Below, one piece after another: positions 29,291 to 37,501 of a stretch of 64,000 bases of DNA. The stretch comes from Streptomyces mobaraensis NBRC 13819 = DSM 40847 (GTDB taxonomy: Bacteria; Actinomycetota; Actinomycetes; Streptomycetales; Streptomycetaceae): positions 2,294,001-2,358,000 of the forward strand of contig NZ_CP072827.1 of assembly GCF_017916255.1 (NCBI RefSeq). The letters are read 5' to 3'. A model generated the notes under the pieces. It ran no database searches and was not told the origin of the DNA. It worked only from the letters and a program-made list of their open reading frames with translations. The stretch's first letter is position 1. Each line of letters starts with the position of its first letter. The position numbers and the translations under genes were made by a program.

Positions 29291-29998
29291 ATGCCCCTCA
29301 CCGCGCCCCCCGCCCCCGGTCGCACCCCGTCCACCCCGCTCGCCCCACTCTCCCCGTCCGCTCCCGCGCGGCCCGCCGCCCCGCCGGCGTCCCGCCGGGC
29401 CGTACGCGCCGCCCGGGCCGCCGCGCTCTGCGTGCTGCCGTCGAGCCTGTGGCGGGTGGCACTGGCCGTGGGGGTCCCCGTCGGCTACGACGCCGACGTC
29501 CTGCGCGACCGGCTCCAGGTGCCCGGCTGGGGCACCCCCACGCTGCTGGGGCTGAGCCTGCTGGCCGAGGTGGTCGCGCTCCTCACCGTCGGACTGACGC
29601 GCCTGTGGGGCGAACGCGTACCGCGGTGGGTGCCGGTGTTCGGCGGACGCGCGGTACGCCCGGCCGTGGTGGCGGCCGTCGCGGGCACGGGCGCCGCGCT
29701 GCTGACACTGGTCTTCACGGTGCTGCCGGCCGCGCAACTCCTCATGGGCATGGCCGGCGAGGCCGACCCGCGCGGCCCCTGGCTCCTCCTGATGCGGCTC
29801 TGCTACGCGCCACTGCTCGCCTGGGGCCCGCTCACCGCCACGGTCGTGGTCGCGTACCACCGCCGCCACCGCACACGCGTGGGACCGCGCGTCCGAGCGG
29901 CCGCGGGCACGGCTGAGGCGCGCCCTTGGCGCACCCTTCCCTGTTTTGTATCGTGGAGGAACAAAGCGGAGCCGCTCGCCCGGGGGCGAGCCCGGTGA
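29291..29998 (+). CDS. Hypothetical four-helix membrane protein
   Basis: From the ATG at 29291 the product is 235 residues. The first ~35 are Pro/Ala/Ser-rich; then about four membrane segments follow (VLPSSLWRVALAVGV; LLGLSLLAEVVALLTVGL; VVAAVAGTGAALLTLVFTVL; LLAWGPLTATVVVAY). I do not recognise the family. The last ~25 residues (from LPCFVSW) are encoded by the promoter/operator element of the following HAD gene, so the true functional end is probably the basic stretch just before it. The gene is 30 bp from the HAD gene but that one has its own promoter. Confidence 0.65.
   Translation: MPLTAPPAPGRTPSTPLAPLSPSAPARPAAPPASRRAVRAARAAALCVLPSSLWRVALAVGVPVGYDADVLRDRLQVPGWGTPTLLGLSLLAEVVALLTVGLTRLWGERVPRWVPVFGGRAVRPAVVAAVAGTGAALLTLVFTVLPAAQLLMGMAGEADPRGPWLLLMRLCYAPLLAWGPLTATVVVAYHRRHRTRVGPRVRAAAGTAEARPWRTLPCFVSWRNKAEPLARGRAR
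29926..29974 (+). promoter_or_regulatory. Promoter/operator element, copy 2 (for the HAD gene)
   Basis: TTGGCG (29926-29931), 17 bases, TATCGT (29949-29954) form a good vegetative promoter. The overlapping dyad TTTTGTATC-N7-AACAAAG (29944-29966) plus GG and CCG repeats the 27.0-kb element at the same spacing. It ends 55 bases before the HAD start, inside the 3' end of the upstream open frame. A hairpin GCTCGCCC/GGGCGAGC (29974-29991) follows. Confidence 0.6.
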
Positions 29999-30028
29999 CG
30001 CCCGCCCCACCCCCCGCAGGAGTGCAGC

Positions 30029-30706
30029 ATGCCCAGGTCCGAGTCCATTGGTGCGATCAAGGCCGTACTCCTCGACATGGACGGCACCATCGTCAACTCC
30101 GACGCGGTCGTCGAGCGCTGCTGGCGCCGCTGGGCCGAGGAGCACGGACTGGACGCGGACGAGGCCCTGAAGGTGGTCCACGGCCGCCAGGGCTGGGCCA
30201 CCATGGCCGTCCTGCTCCCCGACCGCCCCATGGAGCTCAACCACGAGGACAACCGGCGCATGCTGGAGGCCGAGACCGCCGACATGGACGGCGTGGTCCC
30301 CGTCGCCGGCGCCCCCGCCTTCATGAGCGCCCTCGCCGGGCTCCCGCACGCCCTCGTCACCTCCGCGGACCGGCCCCTCGCCGAGGCCCGCATGGCCGCC
30401 GCCGGGCTGCCGATGCCCGCCGTCCGCGTCACCGCCGAGAGCGTCGGCGCCAGCAAGCCCGATCCGGAGGGCTTCCTCAAGGCCGCCGCCGAGCTGGGCT
30501 TCGCCCCGCACGAGTGCGTCGTCTTCGAGGACTCGGGCGCGGGCATCGCCGCCGGCCGGGCGGCCGGCATGCGGGTGGTCGGCGTGGGCCCCCGCGCGGC
30601 GGCGCACGCCCCCGACGCGCACGTCCTGGACCTCACCGAGGTCCGCGTGGAGGCCACGGCGGACGGCGGCCTGACCCTCCACCTCGCGGCCGGCACCGAC
30701 CGCTGA
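30029..30706 (+). CDS. HAD-superfamily phosphatase (beta-phosphoglucomutase-like subfamily)
   Basis: 225 residues with an ATG and GCAGGAG ribosome site. The four HAD motifs are clear: I, VLLDMDGTIVNSD (Asp nucleophile at about 16); II, ALVTSADRP; III, the Lys in GASKPDPEGF; IV, VVFEDSGAGIAAGRAAGM. A helical cap lies between motifs I and II, as in subfamily IA sugar-phosphate phosphatases. It hydrolyses a small phosphoester such as a sugar phosphate in the cytoplasm; the substrate is not predictable. It has its own promoter with an inverted repeat over the start region. Confidence 0.88.
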   Translation: MPRSESIGAIKAVLLDMDGTIVNSDAVVERCWRRWAEEHGLDADEALKVVHGRQGWATMAVLLPDRPMELNHEDNRRMLEAETADMDGVVPVAGAPAFMSALAGLPHALVTSADRPLAEARMAAAGLPMPAVRVTAESVGASKPDPEGFLKAAAELGFAPHECVVFEDSGAGIAAGRAAGMRVVGVGPRAAAHAPDAHVLDLTEVRVEATADGGLTLHLAAGTDR

Positions 30707-30714
30707 CGCCCGGG

Positions 30715-30962
30715 CCGCGCGGCCCGGGCCCGACCGACGAACCGGCCCGACCGGTCAGGCGAACCGACTCGACCGGCCCGGACGCCCGACCCGGCAGGTC
30801 GGAAGAATGAACCCGGCCGGTCGGACGAATGAACCCGGCCGGTCAGGCGAGTCGGCCCGTACGGTCAGGCGCGGGATCCGAGCCGGTCGATCGAACCGCC
30901 CGAGCCGGTCAGGCGAACCATCCGGGCCGGTCAGGCGAACCGCCCGAGCCGGTCAGGCGAAC
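30715..30962. repeat. Degenerate ~20-bp repeats after the HAD gene
   Basis: About ten imperfect copies of an element centred on CCGGTCAGGCGAACC or CCGGTCGGACGAATGAACC fill the gap and run into the stop region of the convergent AhpD-like gene, so they may have extended its C-terminal residues. No gene lies in it. Confidence 0.75.
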
Positions 30963-31426
30963 TGCCCCGGCCGATAGCCCCCGGCAGGCTGCTGAATGAT
31001 CACATTCATGCGGTTGAAGGCGTTGATGAGGCCGATGAGGAACACCAACCCGGCGAGCTGTCGCTCGTCGTAGTGCTTGGCGGCGTTCGCCCACACCTCG
31101 TCGGGCACCCCGCCGGCCGCGTCGGCGATGCGGGTGCCCTGCTCCGCCAGCTCCAGGGCGGCCCGCTCGGCGTCGGTGAAGACCGTGGCCTCCCGCCAGG
31201 CCGCGACCAGGTGCAGCCGGGTCGCGGTCTCCCCCGCGTGGGCGGCCTCCTTGACGTGCATGTCGAGGCAGAAGCCGCAGCCGTTGATCTGGCTGGCACG
31301 GATCTTCACCAGCTCCTGCGTGGCGGTCGGCAGCCCCGAATCCGTCACGACCTTGCCCGCCGCGACGAGGTGCTTCACGACCTCGGCGGCCTGCGGGTCG
31401 CCGAGAAGGTTGAGACGCGCGTTCAT
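30953..31426 (-). CDS. AhpD-like carboxymuconolactone decarboxylase family protein
   Basis: The ATG at 31426 has a nearby GGGAG; a further ATG at 31462 is possible. The 157-residue protein contains KIRASQINGCGFCLDMHVKEAAHAGET (about 49-75), the CxxC-x-x-x-H redox centre of AhpD-type alkylhydroperoxidases, and a helical rest (LVFLIGLINAFNRMNV). Such proteins reduce peroxides by thiol chemistry in the cytoplasm, possibly here as a stand-alone antioxidant. The C-terminal residues overlap the repeat block. Confidence 0.88.
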   Translation of the reverse strand: MNARLNLLGDPQAAEVVKHLVAAGKVVTDSGLPTATQELVKIRASQINGCGFCLDMHVKEAAHAGETATRLHLVAAWREATVFTDAERAALELAEQGTRIADAAGGVPDEVWANAAKHYDERQLAGLVFLIGLINAFNRMNVIIQQPAGGYRPGQFA

Positions 31427-31551
31427 GGGGACTCCCGAGTCACATCGCTGTTCCGCTGTCACCTCTGAGACGGAACACCCCGCCGCGTTGTGACGGCCTG
31501 CCGAGTGACCCGCGTCTCACCGCCCGGCCCACCGCCCCGCAAGCCCGGCCG

Positions 31552-32352
31552 TCAGTGCGCCCAGGGAAGCCGCACCGCCTCGATCTCACGGTCGTTCAGC
31601 AGCGCGTCGATGAGCGACGGGGGCCCGGCCACCTTGGTGGCCCACAGGTCGTAGTCGGTGCACAGGACCCATGAACGATCCTCCGCCCAGAGGTTGGAGG
31701 GGCTGAAGTCGGCCTCGGAGTGGTCGTAGAGGGTCTCGGCGTCGCCGAGCCGGCCCGCCCGCACATGGAGGTTGTCGAAGTCGGCGGCTCCGAGCGTCAG
31801 CGGGTTGTAGTAGGCCAGGCAGCGGGTGTCCCGGCCCGCGGGACTGTGCCGGGCGAGGACGGTGGTCAACCGGTTCCAGGTCTCGCGGTCCAGGCTCCCC
31901 TCGGTGGGCGGGACCACGCTCAGCGGCCGGCTGCCGTTCTTCTTGGCCGACGGGAAGCAACTCAGGGAAGGCAGCAGCCCGTCGGGGACGACCGGGTCGC
32001 CGGTCCGCCGGGCGAGCTCGGCCCAGCGCAGCCGCCGCCACCCGGGGCCGGGGTGGCGGGCGCGGCCCAGCCCTCCTCCCGTGAGGGTGCCCATCACCTC
32101 GAGCTCGATGCCCGCGACAACGGCGGACGGATCGCTCTCCTCGGCCAGATGTGCCAGGTGGTACTCGTGGTACGACATCTCGACCGGCCCTCGCTCGTGC
32201 TCGTACATGGCGTTGAGCACCCACGCCGCGTCGGGCATCGCCGGGGGCATGAATCCGGTGATGCCGTCGCCGCACAGTTCCAGCAGCCAGTCGGTGGCCC
32301 CTGACGGCACGAGGGGCCACCGGCTCGTCATCAGCTTCGACTCCTCGGGCAT
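31552..32352 (-). CDS. Hypothetical protein
   Basis: 266 residues with normal high-GC codon use, ATG start, no signal peptide or membrane segment. I recognise no family. Visible features: an acidic/aromatic N-terminal half (GDGITGFMPPAMPDAAWVLNAMYEHERGPVEMSYHEYHLAHL) and a C-terminal ending DYDLWATKVAGPPSLIDALLNDREIEAVRLPW, which resembles the end of several actinobacterial proteins of unknown role. It lies downstream of the GntR gene on the same strand with a 96-bp gap and might be co-transcribed. Confidence 0.7.
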   Translation of the reverse strand: MPEESKLMTSRWPLVPSGATDWLLELCGDGITGFMPPAMPDAAWVLNAMYEHERGPVEMSYHEYHLAHLAEESDPSAVVAGIELEVMGTLTGGGLGRARHPGPGWRRLRWAELARRTGDPVVPDGLLPSLSCFPSAKKNGSRPLSVVPPTEGSLDRETWNRLTTVLARHSPAGRDTRCLAYYNPLTLGAADFDNLHVRAGRLGDAETLYDHSEADFSPSNLWAEDRSWVLCTDYDLWATKVAGPPSLIDALLNDREIEAVRLPWAH

Positions 32353-32448
32353 ACGTCCATCGTCCCAGGTGCGGCGCGCCCGCCCGTCCGCGCGAGGCGG
32401 AGCGGACGACCACCGCCGAGGGCAAGGAGAGGCGCCCGAGAAGTCGGC

Positions 32449-33207
32449 CTACCCTTCGAATTCGTACTCGAGGACGTAGGAGGCGGAATCGAGCGTCATC
32501 TCGTTGACCTCGACGGCCCTCCCCTCCGCGGTGAACGCGGTCCGGCAGATCAGGACCACCGGGGTGCCGGGCGCGAGATCGAGACGCTCCGCCTCCTCGC
32601 CGGAGGGCATACGGCTGCGGATCTCCTCCCTGAACCTGACCGGCCGATGGCCGAGTTCCGTGAGACGGGCGTACGTGCCGCCGGGCCCGGTGTCCTCGCT
32701 CTCGATGGAGGTACCGGCCACCAGTTCCGCCGGAAGGTACGAGACCGAGAAGAGCACCGGCTTGCCGTCGAGGACGTACCGGCGACTGCGGACCCGGACG
32801 GGCTCGCCCTCCGGCACCCCCAGCAGTTCGGCCACGGGCCCGGGAGCCGGACGCTCTGCGACCTCGAGCCGGTCGACGACGAGCGTGCGGTCCTCGATGT
32901 CCCCGGACCATATGGACCGGCCGGACCCCCAGCTCGCGGAACTGAGGCGCGGAACGCCCCTCCGCCGGATCGGACGGTACGAGCGGACGAAGACGCCCGC
33001 GCCCTTCCGGGCCTCCACGATGCCCTCGGTCTGCAGCACCCCGAGGGCCTGCCGTGCCGTCATGCGCGCGACCTGATAGGCGGCCATCAGGTCGTTCTCG
33101 CCCGGCAACCGGTCACCCGGCCCGTATTCGCCGTCCTGGATGGCCTGCCGCAGCGCGGCTGCGATGCGCTGGTACTTGGGCAGGCGGCGGGCGCCCTGAT
33201 CGGCCAT
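32449..33207 (-). CDS. GntR-family regulator, HutC subfamily (UTRA domain)
   Basis: From the ATG at 33207 the product is 252 residues. The N-terminal winged helix (about 8-72) reads PKYQRIAAALRQAIQDGEYGPGDRLPGENDLMAAYQVARMTARQALGVLQTEGIVEARKGAGVFV. The C-terminal UTRA ligand-binding domain (about 95-250) has VAERPAPGPVAELLGVPEGEPVRVRSRRYVLDGKPV and ends VLEYEFEG. The 358-bp divergent gap to the small zinc-ribbon gene contains two TCTCTAGAG dyads near a TTGACA, suggesting repression of that promoter and possibly its own. Ligand unknown. Confidence 0.9.
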   Translation of the reverse strand: MADQGARRLPKYQRIAAALRQAIQDGEYGPGDRLPGENDLMAAYQVARMTARQALGVLQTEGIVEARKGAGVFVRSYRPIRRRGVPRLSSASWGSGRSIWSGDIEDRTLVVDRLEVAERPAPGPVAELLGVPEGEPVRVRSRRYVLDGKPVLFSVSYLPAELVAGTSIESEDTGPGGTYARLTELGHRPVRFREEIRSRMPSGEEAERLDLAPGTPVVLICRTAFTAEGRAVEVNEMTLDSASYVLEYEFEG

Positions 33208-33325
33208 GGGGTGATCACCTCTTTCTCCACCGGACAGCGTAGAGGGCCGGGCCCGGCGACTTCGAGAAAGAGAAGTCTGCCCGCTTTCCCTTTCGGAGCA
33301 CGGCTTCCCTTTCGTGGCACGGCGA

Positions 33326-33371
33326 TTGACATCTCTAGAGGAAAGCGCTTCACTGATGTGGTCTCTAGAGA
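33326..33371 (+). promoter_or_regulatory. GntR-type promoter with paired CTCTAGAG operators
   Basis: TTGACA (33327-33332), 17 bases, TTCACT gives a plausible promoter. Two TCTCTAGAG dyads sit at 33332-33340 and 33362-33370, the second being part of the perfect palindrome TCTCTAGAGA. They are 30 bases, or three helical turns, apart, centre to centre, as expected for cooperative binding by the divergent GntR protein. Confidence 0.6.
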
Positions 33372-33565
33372 TTCCTCTCCGGGCGTTCCGATGCATCTGG
33401 ACAAGGGGTCCACGCGTGCGCGAAAAGACCTTCGGGACGGAAGTCCCTCCTCAAGTACACCGCGCTCAATTCCGGCGCGGATTGTCCCTGTTCGCACCTC
33501 CCGAGCGTCCGGCAACGGCGTCGCGGAGCCGCCCGGGGACCGGACCGCTCCCTACCGGAACCCGC

Positions 33566-33859
33566 ATGAGCAGGCCCCTCGCCCCGACGCCACCTCTCAA
33601 GTGCCCGCACCCCGCCGCCGGCTGGACGGCGGCGGACGGCATGCGGACCTGCGGCGCGTGCGGCACGCGCAGGGTGGACGACTACCGGGCGCTCGCCCTC
33701 GCCCTTGAACTCCCGCAGCCCACGCAGCTGTTCGGGCCGACCGCCCGCTGTCGAGGCGCCATGACGGTCGCTCCGTACGACCCCGCCTCTGCCCGCCGCG
33801 CGGATCTGCTCAGGCGGGTACGGGAAGCGAACCGCTGGAGCGCCGAGCGGCGGCCGTGA
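33566..33859 (+). CDS. Small zinc-ribbon-like protein, DUF6255-like
   Basis: From the ATG at 33566 the product is 97 residues: MSRPLAPTPPLKCPHPAAGW, then TCGACGTRRVDDY, giving a Cys-x-His ... Cys-x-x-Cys site likely to bind zinc. The end is Arg-rich and helical (RADLLRRVREANRWSAERR). It resembles what I remember as DUF6255, small proteins sometimes found with natural product genes; the match is from memory only. It is the first plus-strand gene after the GntR-type promoter. Confidence 0.55.
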   Translation: MSRPLAPTPPLKCPHPAAGWTAADGMRTCGACGTRRVDDYRALALALELPQPTQLFGPTARCRGAMTVAPYDPASARRADLLRRVREANRWSAERRP

Positions 33860-33891
33860 GGGCGGGCGGCAGGCACGGGGCGGGACCGGCC

Positions 33892-34473
33892 TTACCCCGC
33901 CACCGCCTCGTACAGGCTGAATCCGGCCAGCGCCAGCATGACCAGCGCCGCGATGCGAGTGATCAGCGTCAGGGGCACGTACCGCATCAGGGTCCGGCCG
34001 CCCACGATGCCCAGGGCCGCCACGGCCCACAGGCCCAGGACCGCGCCGAGGCCGACCGAGACCGGGTCGTCGTAGCGGGCCGCGAGGTTGGCGGTCATGA
34101 TCTGGGTGAGGTCGCCGAACTCGGCGACGAGGATGAGCATGAAGCCCGCGCCGGACACCTTCCAGAAGGACTGGTCGGCGGGCTTCCTGATCTCCTCCTC
34201 GTCCTCCTCCTTCTGGAACAGCAGCATCGCCGCACCGATCAGGAAGGCCGCGCCGACGATCGCCTGGAGCAGACGGTGCGGGAGCAGGGTGAGCAGGCTG
34301 CCGGCGGCGATCGCCAGGGCGACGTGGACGACGAAGGCGGCGGCGACGCCCGCGAAGACGTACGAGGCGCGGTAACGGGTGCCGAGCATGAGCGAGGCCA
34401 GGGCGGTCTTGTCCGGCAGCTCGGCCAGGAAGATCACGCCGAAGACCAGAGCGGTGACGGTGAGGCTGATCAC
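33892..34473 (-). CDS. GDT1/TMEM165 (UPF0016) family manganese exporter
   Basis: 193 residues from a GTG at 34473. Six membrane helices and two copies of the E-x-x-D-K/x-T family motif: AELPDKTALASLMLG (first) and AEFGDLTQIMTANLAARYDDP (second), separated by an acidic loop (QKEEDEEEIRKPAD). The family exchanges Mn2+ or Ca2+ for protons across the membrane. A yybP-ykoY riboswitch directly upstream shows that the gene responds to Mn2+, so manganese efflux is the likely job. Its ribosome site lies next to a TTCGGTG/CACCGAA hairpin (34484-34506), which may be the switch output. Confidence 0.93.
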   Translation of the reverse strand: MISLTVTALVFGVIFLAELPDKTALASLMLGTRYRASYVFAGVAAAFVVHVALAIAAGSLLTLLPHRLLQAIVGAAFLIGAAMLLFQKEEDEEEIRKPADQSFWKVSGAGFMLILVAEFGDLTQIMTANLAARYDDPVSVGLGAVLGLWAVAALGIVGGRTLMRYVPLTLITRIAALVMLALAGFSLYEAVAG

Positions 34474-34574
34474 GGATTTCCTCTTCGGTGGGGCCGCCGC
34501 ACCGAAAGGGGCCCGCCCTGAGCTCCGGGGGATTCAGGGGTCGCTTCGGCACGGCAGCGTCATGGACACTGCGG

Positions 34575-34682
34575 CCGAAGGTCTCGCTGGCCGGCACCCC
34601 GCGGGTACGGCCTCCGGGCGCCGGCCGGGCCTGGGGCCCAGCAGTATGTCGACGGTCCGGCGAAGAGCTACTCCCCTTCTGC
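34575..34682 (-). promoter_or_regulatory. yybP-ykoY manganese riboswitch
   Basis: Read on the minus strand, the leader contains the conserved pieces in order: AAGGGGAGUAGC (34678-34667), GUCGACAUACUG (34653-34642) and AGCGAGACCUU (34588-34578). AAGG and CCUU close stem P1, and a long GC-rich hairpin lies between the second and third pieces. These are the hallmark sequences of the Mn2+-sensing yybP-ykoY class. The gene it controls is a UPF0016 exporter, as in many bacteria. Confidence 0.92.
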
Positions 34683-34891
34683 TCCCCTCAGGGTACGGGA
34701 CGGGAGTGCCTGCCGTCGCCCCCTGCTTCCGCGGGGGCGGGTGGGACGAGCCGGACGAGCCATGGTGTCCGCGCCGGCCGGATCGAGCTCGCGTTCCACT
34801 TTCCGCGGCGCGCCGGAAGTCGCACGCTGTCAGGAGGGGGACCGTGCGGCCGGCGCACGACCGACGCGCTCGAAGCGAAATAAGAACTTGA

Positions 34892-34920
34892 ACTTGCAAG
34901 TATCGTTAGGGGTACCTAAC
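34892..34920 (+). promoter_or_regulatory. Two dyads upstream of the DoxX gene
   Basis: ACTTGCAAGT (34892-34901) is a perfect 10-base palindrome, and GTTAGG-N4-CCTAAC (34905-34920) is a second dyad, slightly like a DtxR/IdeR half-match. The sequence is AT-richer than its surroundings. The DoxX ATG is 47 bases downstream. The dyads suggest one or two repressors. Confidence 0.5.
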
Positions 34921-34967
34921 CTTTGGACCTCTCGTCGTATCCGTCCCCCGACACGAGGAGCAGTCCC

Positions 34968-35438
34968 ATGCCCCCCACACCCACTCAGGCCGCCCCCCAG
35001 TCGGCCCCCGCGTCCCGTGGCTCCGCACCGCTCACGGAGCGCCTGGACGCGGCCCTGCCGTACGTCCTCTCGCTGTTCCGGATCGTCGTCGGCCTGCTGT
35101 TCGCCTGCCACGGCGCGGCCTCGCTCTTCGGCGTCCTCGGCGGCGCGGCCGGCACCCACGGCGGCACCATCGAGGCCGGCACCTGGCCCGGCTGGTACGC
35201 GGCCGTCATCCAGCTCGTCTGCGGTGTCCTGGTGATGCTCGGCATCGGCACCCGCGGCGCGGCGCTGATCGCCTCCGGCTCCATGGCGTACGCCTACTTC
35301 GACATGCACCAGAAGGTGGCGCTCTGGCCCATCCAGAACGGCGGCGAGGCCGCGGCGATGTTCTGCTGGGCGTTCCTGCTGCTCGTCTTCACCGGGCCGG
35401 GCGCCATCGCCGTCAGCCGGCTGTACTCCCGCCGCTGA
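34968..35438 (+). CDS. DoxX family membrane protein
   Basis: The ATG at 34968 follows CGAGGAG. The 156-residue product has a Pro/Ala N-terminus and four membrane helices with the DoxX signature LPYVLSLFRIVVGLLFACHGAASLFG (about 30-55), then ACDMHQKVALWPIQNGGEAA-like loop (SMAYAYFDMHQKVALWPIQNGGEAA) near 104-128. Some DoxX proteins take part in thiol/redox systems; the exact function is unknown. It has its own promoter with two dyads and is closed by a very strong hairpin. Confidence 0.9.
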   Translation: MPPTPTQAAPQSAPASRGSAPLTERLDAALPYVLSLFRIVVGLLFACHGAASLFGVLGGAAGTHGGTIEAGTWPGWYAAVIQLVCGVLVMLGIGTRGAALIASGSMAYAYFDMHQKVALWPIQNGGEAAAMFCWAFLLLVFTGPGAIAVSRLYSRR

Positions 35439-35473
35439 GCATCCGGCGCCGCTGAGCACCCGGAGACCCCGTC

Positions 35474-35521
35474 GGGGGGCGCGCGATACGTACGTGATAC
35501 GTACTACATCGCGCGCCCCCC
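35474..35521 (+). terminator. Terminator after DoxX with repeated loop
   Basis: GGGGGGCGCGCGAT (35474-35487) and ATCGCGCGCCCCCC (35508-35521) form a perfect 14-bp stem, 36 bases after the DoxX stop. The 20-base loop region together with the stem edge contains GATACGTAC twice (35485-35493 and 35496-35504). Confidence 0.78.
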
Positions 35522-35625
35522 TTCACTTGCCTCAGGAGTCCCAGGCGTACTCTGTACGGTTGTGAAGGCCGCTCCTGCCGCTCCCCTGCGACATCGCGGC
35601 GGGGGACCGTAACAGGAGATCGGAC

Positions 35626-36258
35626 GTGTTGGATCAGCTGGGGGCGTTGGCCGACACCCCATGGATATACGTGATCGTCGCCGTATCGGTGCTGCTCGAC
35701 GTCTTCCTGCCGGTGCTGCCGAGCGGGGTGCTCGTGATCACCGCGGCGACCGCGGCGGCCGGCTCCGCCGTGGGCACCCACGGCCATACGGCCCTTCCCG
35801 AGATGTTCGCCCTGGTGGCGTGCGCCGCGACGGCCTCGGTCGTCGGCGACCTGGTCGCCTACCGCGTCGCCTGGCGCGGCGGTGACCGCTTCGACCGCGC
35901 CATCGCCCGCTCGCGCCGCCTCACGGCCGCCCAGGAACGCCTCGGCACCGCGCTGCTGCGCGGCGGCGGCGCGCTGGTCGTCGTCGCCCGGTTCGCCCCC
36001 GCCGGCCGCTCGGTGGTCAGCCTGGGCGCGGGCGTCATGCACCGCAGGGTCCGGGAGTTCCTGCCCTGGTCCGCCCTCGCGGGCGTGACCTGGGCGCTGT
36101 ACAGCGTGTTCCTGGGGTACTTCGGGGGTCAGTGGCTCGGTGCGACGTGGATCGGCACGGCCGTCTCCGTCTTCGCCCTGTTCCTCGCCGGCGCGGGCGC
36201 GGCCTTCCTCGTCCGCCGCCCGCACGAGCCGGAAGCGGCGGCGGCGGAAGCCGGCTGA
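35626..36258 (+). CDS. DedA family membrane protein
   Basis: The GTG at 35626 follows AACAGGAG. 210 residues with about five hydrophobic segments and the DedA hallmark VVVARFAPAGRSVVSLGAGVMHRRVREFLPWSALAGVTWALYSVFLGYFGG (about 118-168), including F/Y-x-P-x-x-R. DedA proteins are flippases or proton-dependent transporters of lipid carriers (undecaprenyl phosphate, phosphatidylethanolamine). It sits alone between two terminators. Confidence 0.9.
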   Translation: MLDQLGALADTPWIYVIVAVSVLLDVFLPVLPSGVLVITAATAAAGSAVGTHGHTALPEMFALVACAATASVVGDLVAYRVAWRGGDRFDRAIARSRRLTAAQERLGTALLRGGGALVVVARFAPAGRSVVSLGAGVMHRRVREFLPWSALAGVTWALYSVFLGYFGGQWLGATWIGTAVSVFALFLAGAGAAFLVRRPHEPEAAAAEAG

Positions 36259-36317
36259 GGGCTGACGGCCGACACGGCTTACGCCCGGGGCGACGATCCC
36301 CGTACCGGACGGAATCG

Positions 36318-36351
36318 AACGGCCCGGTCCCCCGCCGGGGACCGGGCCGTT
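36318..36351. terminator. Bidirectional terminator between DedA and snapalysin
   Basis: AACGGCCCGGTCCCC (36318-36332) and GGGGACCGGGCCGTT (36337-36351) make a perfect 15-bp stem around the CGCC tetraloop, in the gap between two convergent genes. Both flanks carry AA/TT at the stem base. Confidence 0.85.
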
Positions 36352-36382
36352 CGGCGTTCCGCGCCGTCTGTCGAACGGCCCG

Positions 36383-37084
36383 TCAGTAGATCTTCTTCAG
36401 CGCGCCCTGCTTGTCGAACGCGCTCAGCCCGTTGCGCCACAGCGAGTCCACCCGGCTGCGCTCGTTGGCGTTCGGGTAGCGGTTGGTGCAGGACGGGCCG
36501 GGGCCGCCGCCGGACATCAGCTCGCTGCACGGGCCCGAGTAGTGGTCCGGCAAGCCGAGGACGTGGCCGGTCTCATGGGCGGTGACGCGCACCGAGTCGT
36601 ACTGCTGGTTCTGCTGGTAGTCGAGGAAGACGTACCCGCGGCCGTGGCCGTCGGTGCTCGCGTACGAGCCGCGCGAGTCGTTGCCCTCGTAGTACCGGAA
36701 GTCCGCGTTGGAGCCCGCCTGGAGGCGGACGTTCCGGACGGAGCTGTTCCATATCTGCGCGCTCTGCGCTATCTGGTTCGCGAAGCTGGGCGCCTGGCGG
36801 GCGTCATACGTCACCGTGACCGTGCGCAGCCCGGGCGACGCCGCCTGCTTGGCCTTCGCCGACTTCATGACGGCCTCGAAGAACGCCTTGTTGTTGGCTT
36901 CTTCCTGGGCCGAGCCGACGTACGACGATCTCGTCATGCCCTGCCCGGCCTGGGACGCCGGGGTGGCCGCGGTCGCCGGGACGGCCGCCGTGGCGGCGGC
37001 GAGGGCGAGCCCGAGGGTCGCCGCGGCGACCAGGGCCGAGCGCTGTGTGGAGCGCTTGAGGGAACGCTGCATGGAGTGGTTCAT
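36383..37084 (-). CDS. snpA: Snapalysin-type extracellular zinc metalloprotease
   Basis: The ATG at 37084 follows a GGAG site; 233 residues. A signal peptide (about 1-39, VPATAA) and a propeptide precede the M7 peptidase domain. The zinc site is H170-E171-x-x-H174-x-x-G-L-P-D180 in [17 protein letters not shown], with Asp as third ligand, which defines snapalysins; [10 protein letters not shown] follows as the Met-turn region, with Cys pair. It degrades proteins outside the cell. The divergent LysR gene, 417 bp away, matches the usual snpA-snpR pair of Streptomyces. Confidence 0.93.
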   Translation of the reverse strand: MNHSMQRSLKRSTQRSALVAAATLGLALAAATAAVPATAATPASQAGQGMTRSSYVGSAQEEANNKAFFEAVMKSAKAKQAASPGLRTVTVTYDARQAPSFANQIAQSAQIWNSSVRNVRLQAGSNADFRYYEGNDSRGSYASTDGHGRGYVFLDYQQNQQYDSVRVTAHETGHVLGLPDHYSGPCSELMSGGGPGPSCTNRYPNANERSRVDSLWRNGLSAFDKQGALKKIY

Positions 37085-37501
37085 GTGGGGGACTCCATTT
37101 CCTGCGGTACGCCGCCGGCCGCGCGGGTGGGACGCACGGCCGGGTGACGGACCGGTGAAGTGTCTGGTCCCGCAGAGTGTCTGCCGAGCCATCGGCGGCC
37201 GGGATGATGCCAACCCGCGATAGCTCCGGCCAATCACCCCGGCCGCTCCCGACCGCCCGACCGGTCACTCGCCCACGTCACGCCCGGTGGCTCGTCCGAG
37301 CCCCGCCCGGTCTCCCGCCTCACCGCGGGCCCTCCCGAACACACCGTTCCGCTTCAACCCCCGGCGTATCAAAAGCCCTTCGCACACCATCCGCACCACC
37401 CATCGCGCCTCCACACCACCACCCCCGCACCGACGCGCGGTTGACGAGCCGTTCACAGACCTGCCCGAGAATGTGCCTGGTGTGGCCAAGGGGGCGCGGT
37501 T
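37085..37501. other. Divergent regulatory region between snapalysin and the LysR gene
   Basis: 417 bp without a gene. The stretch near 37380-37470 is AT-richer than average and holds TTGACG (37441-37446). LysR-type T-N11-A operators are expected but are too degenerate to assign by eye. Confidence 0.45.
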
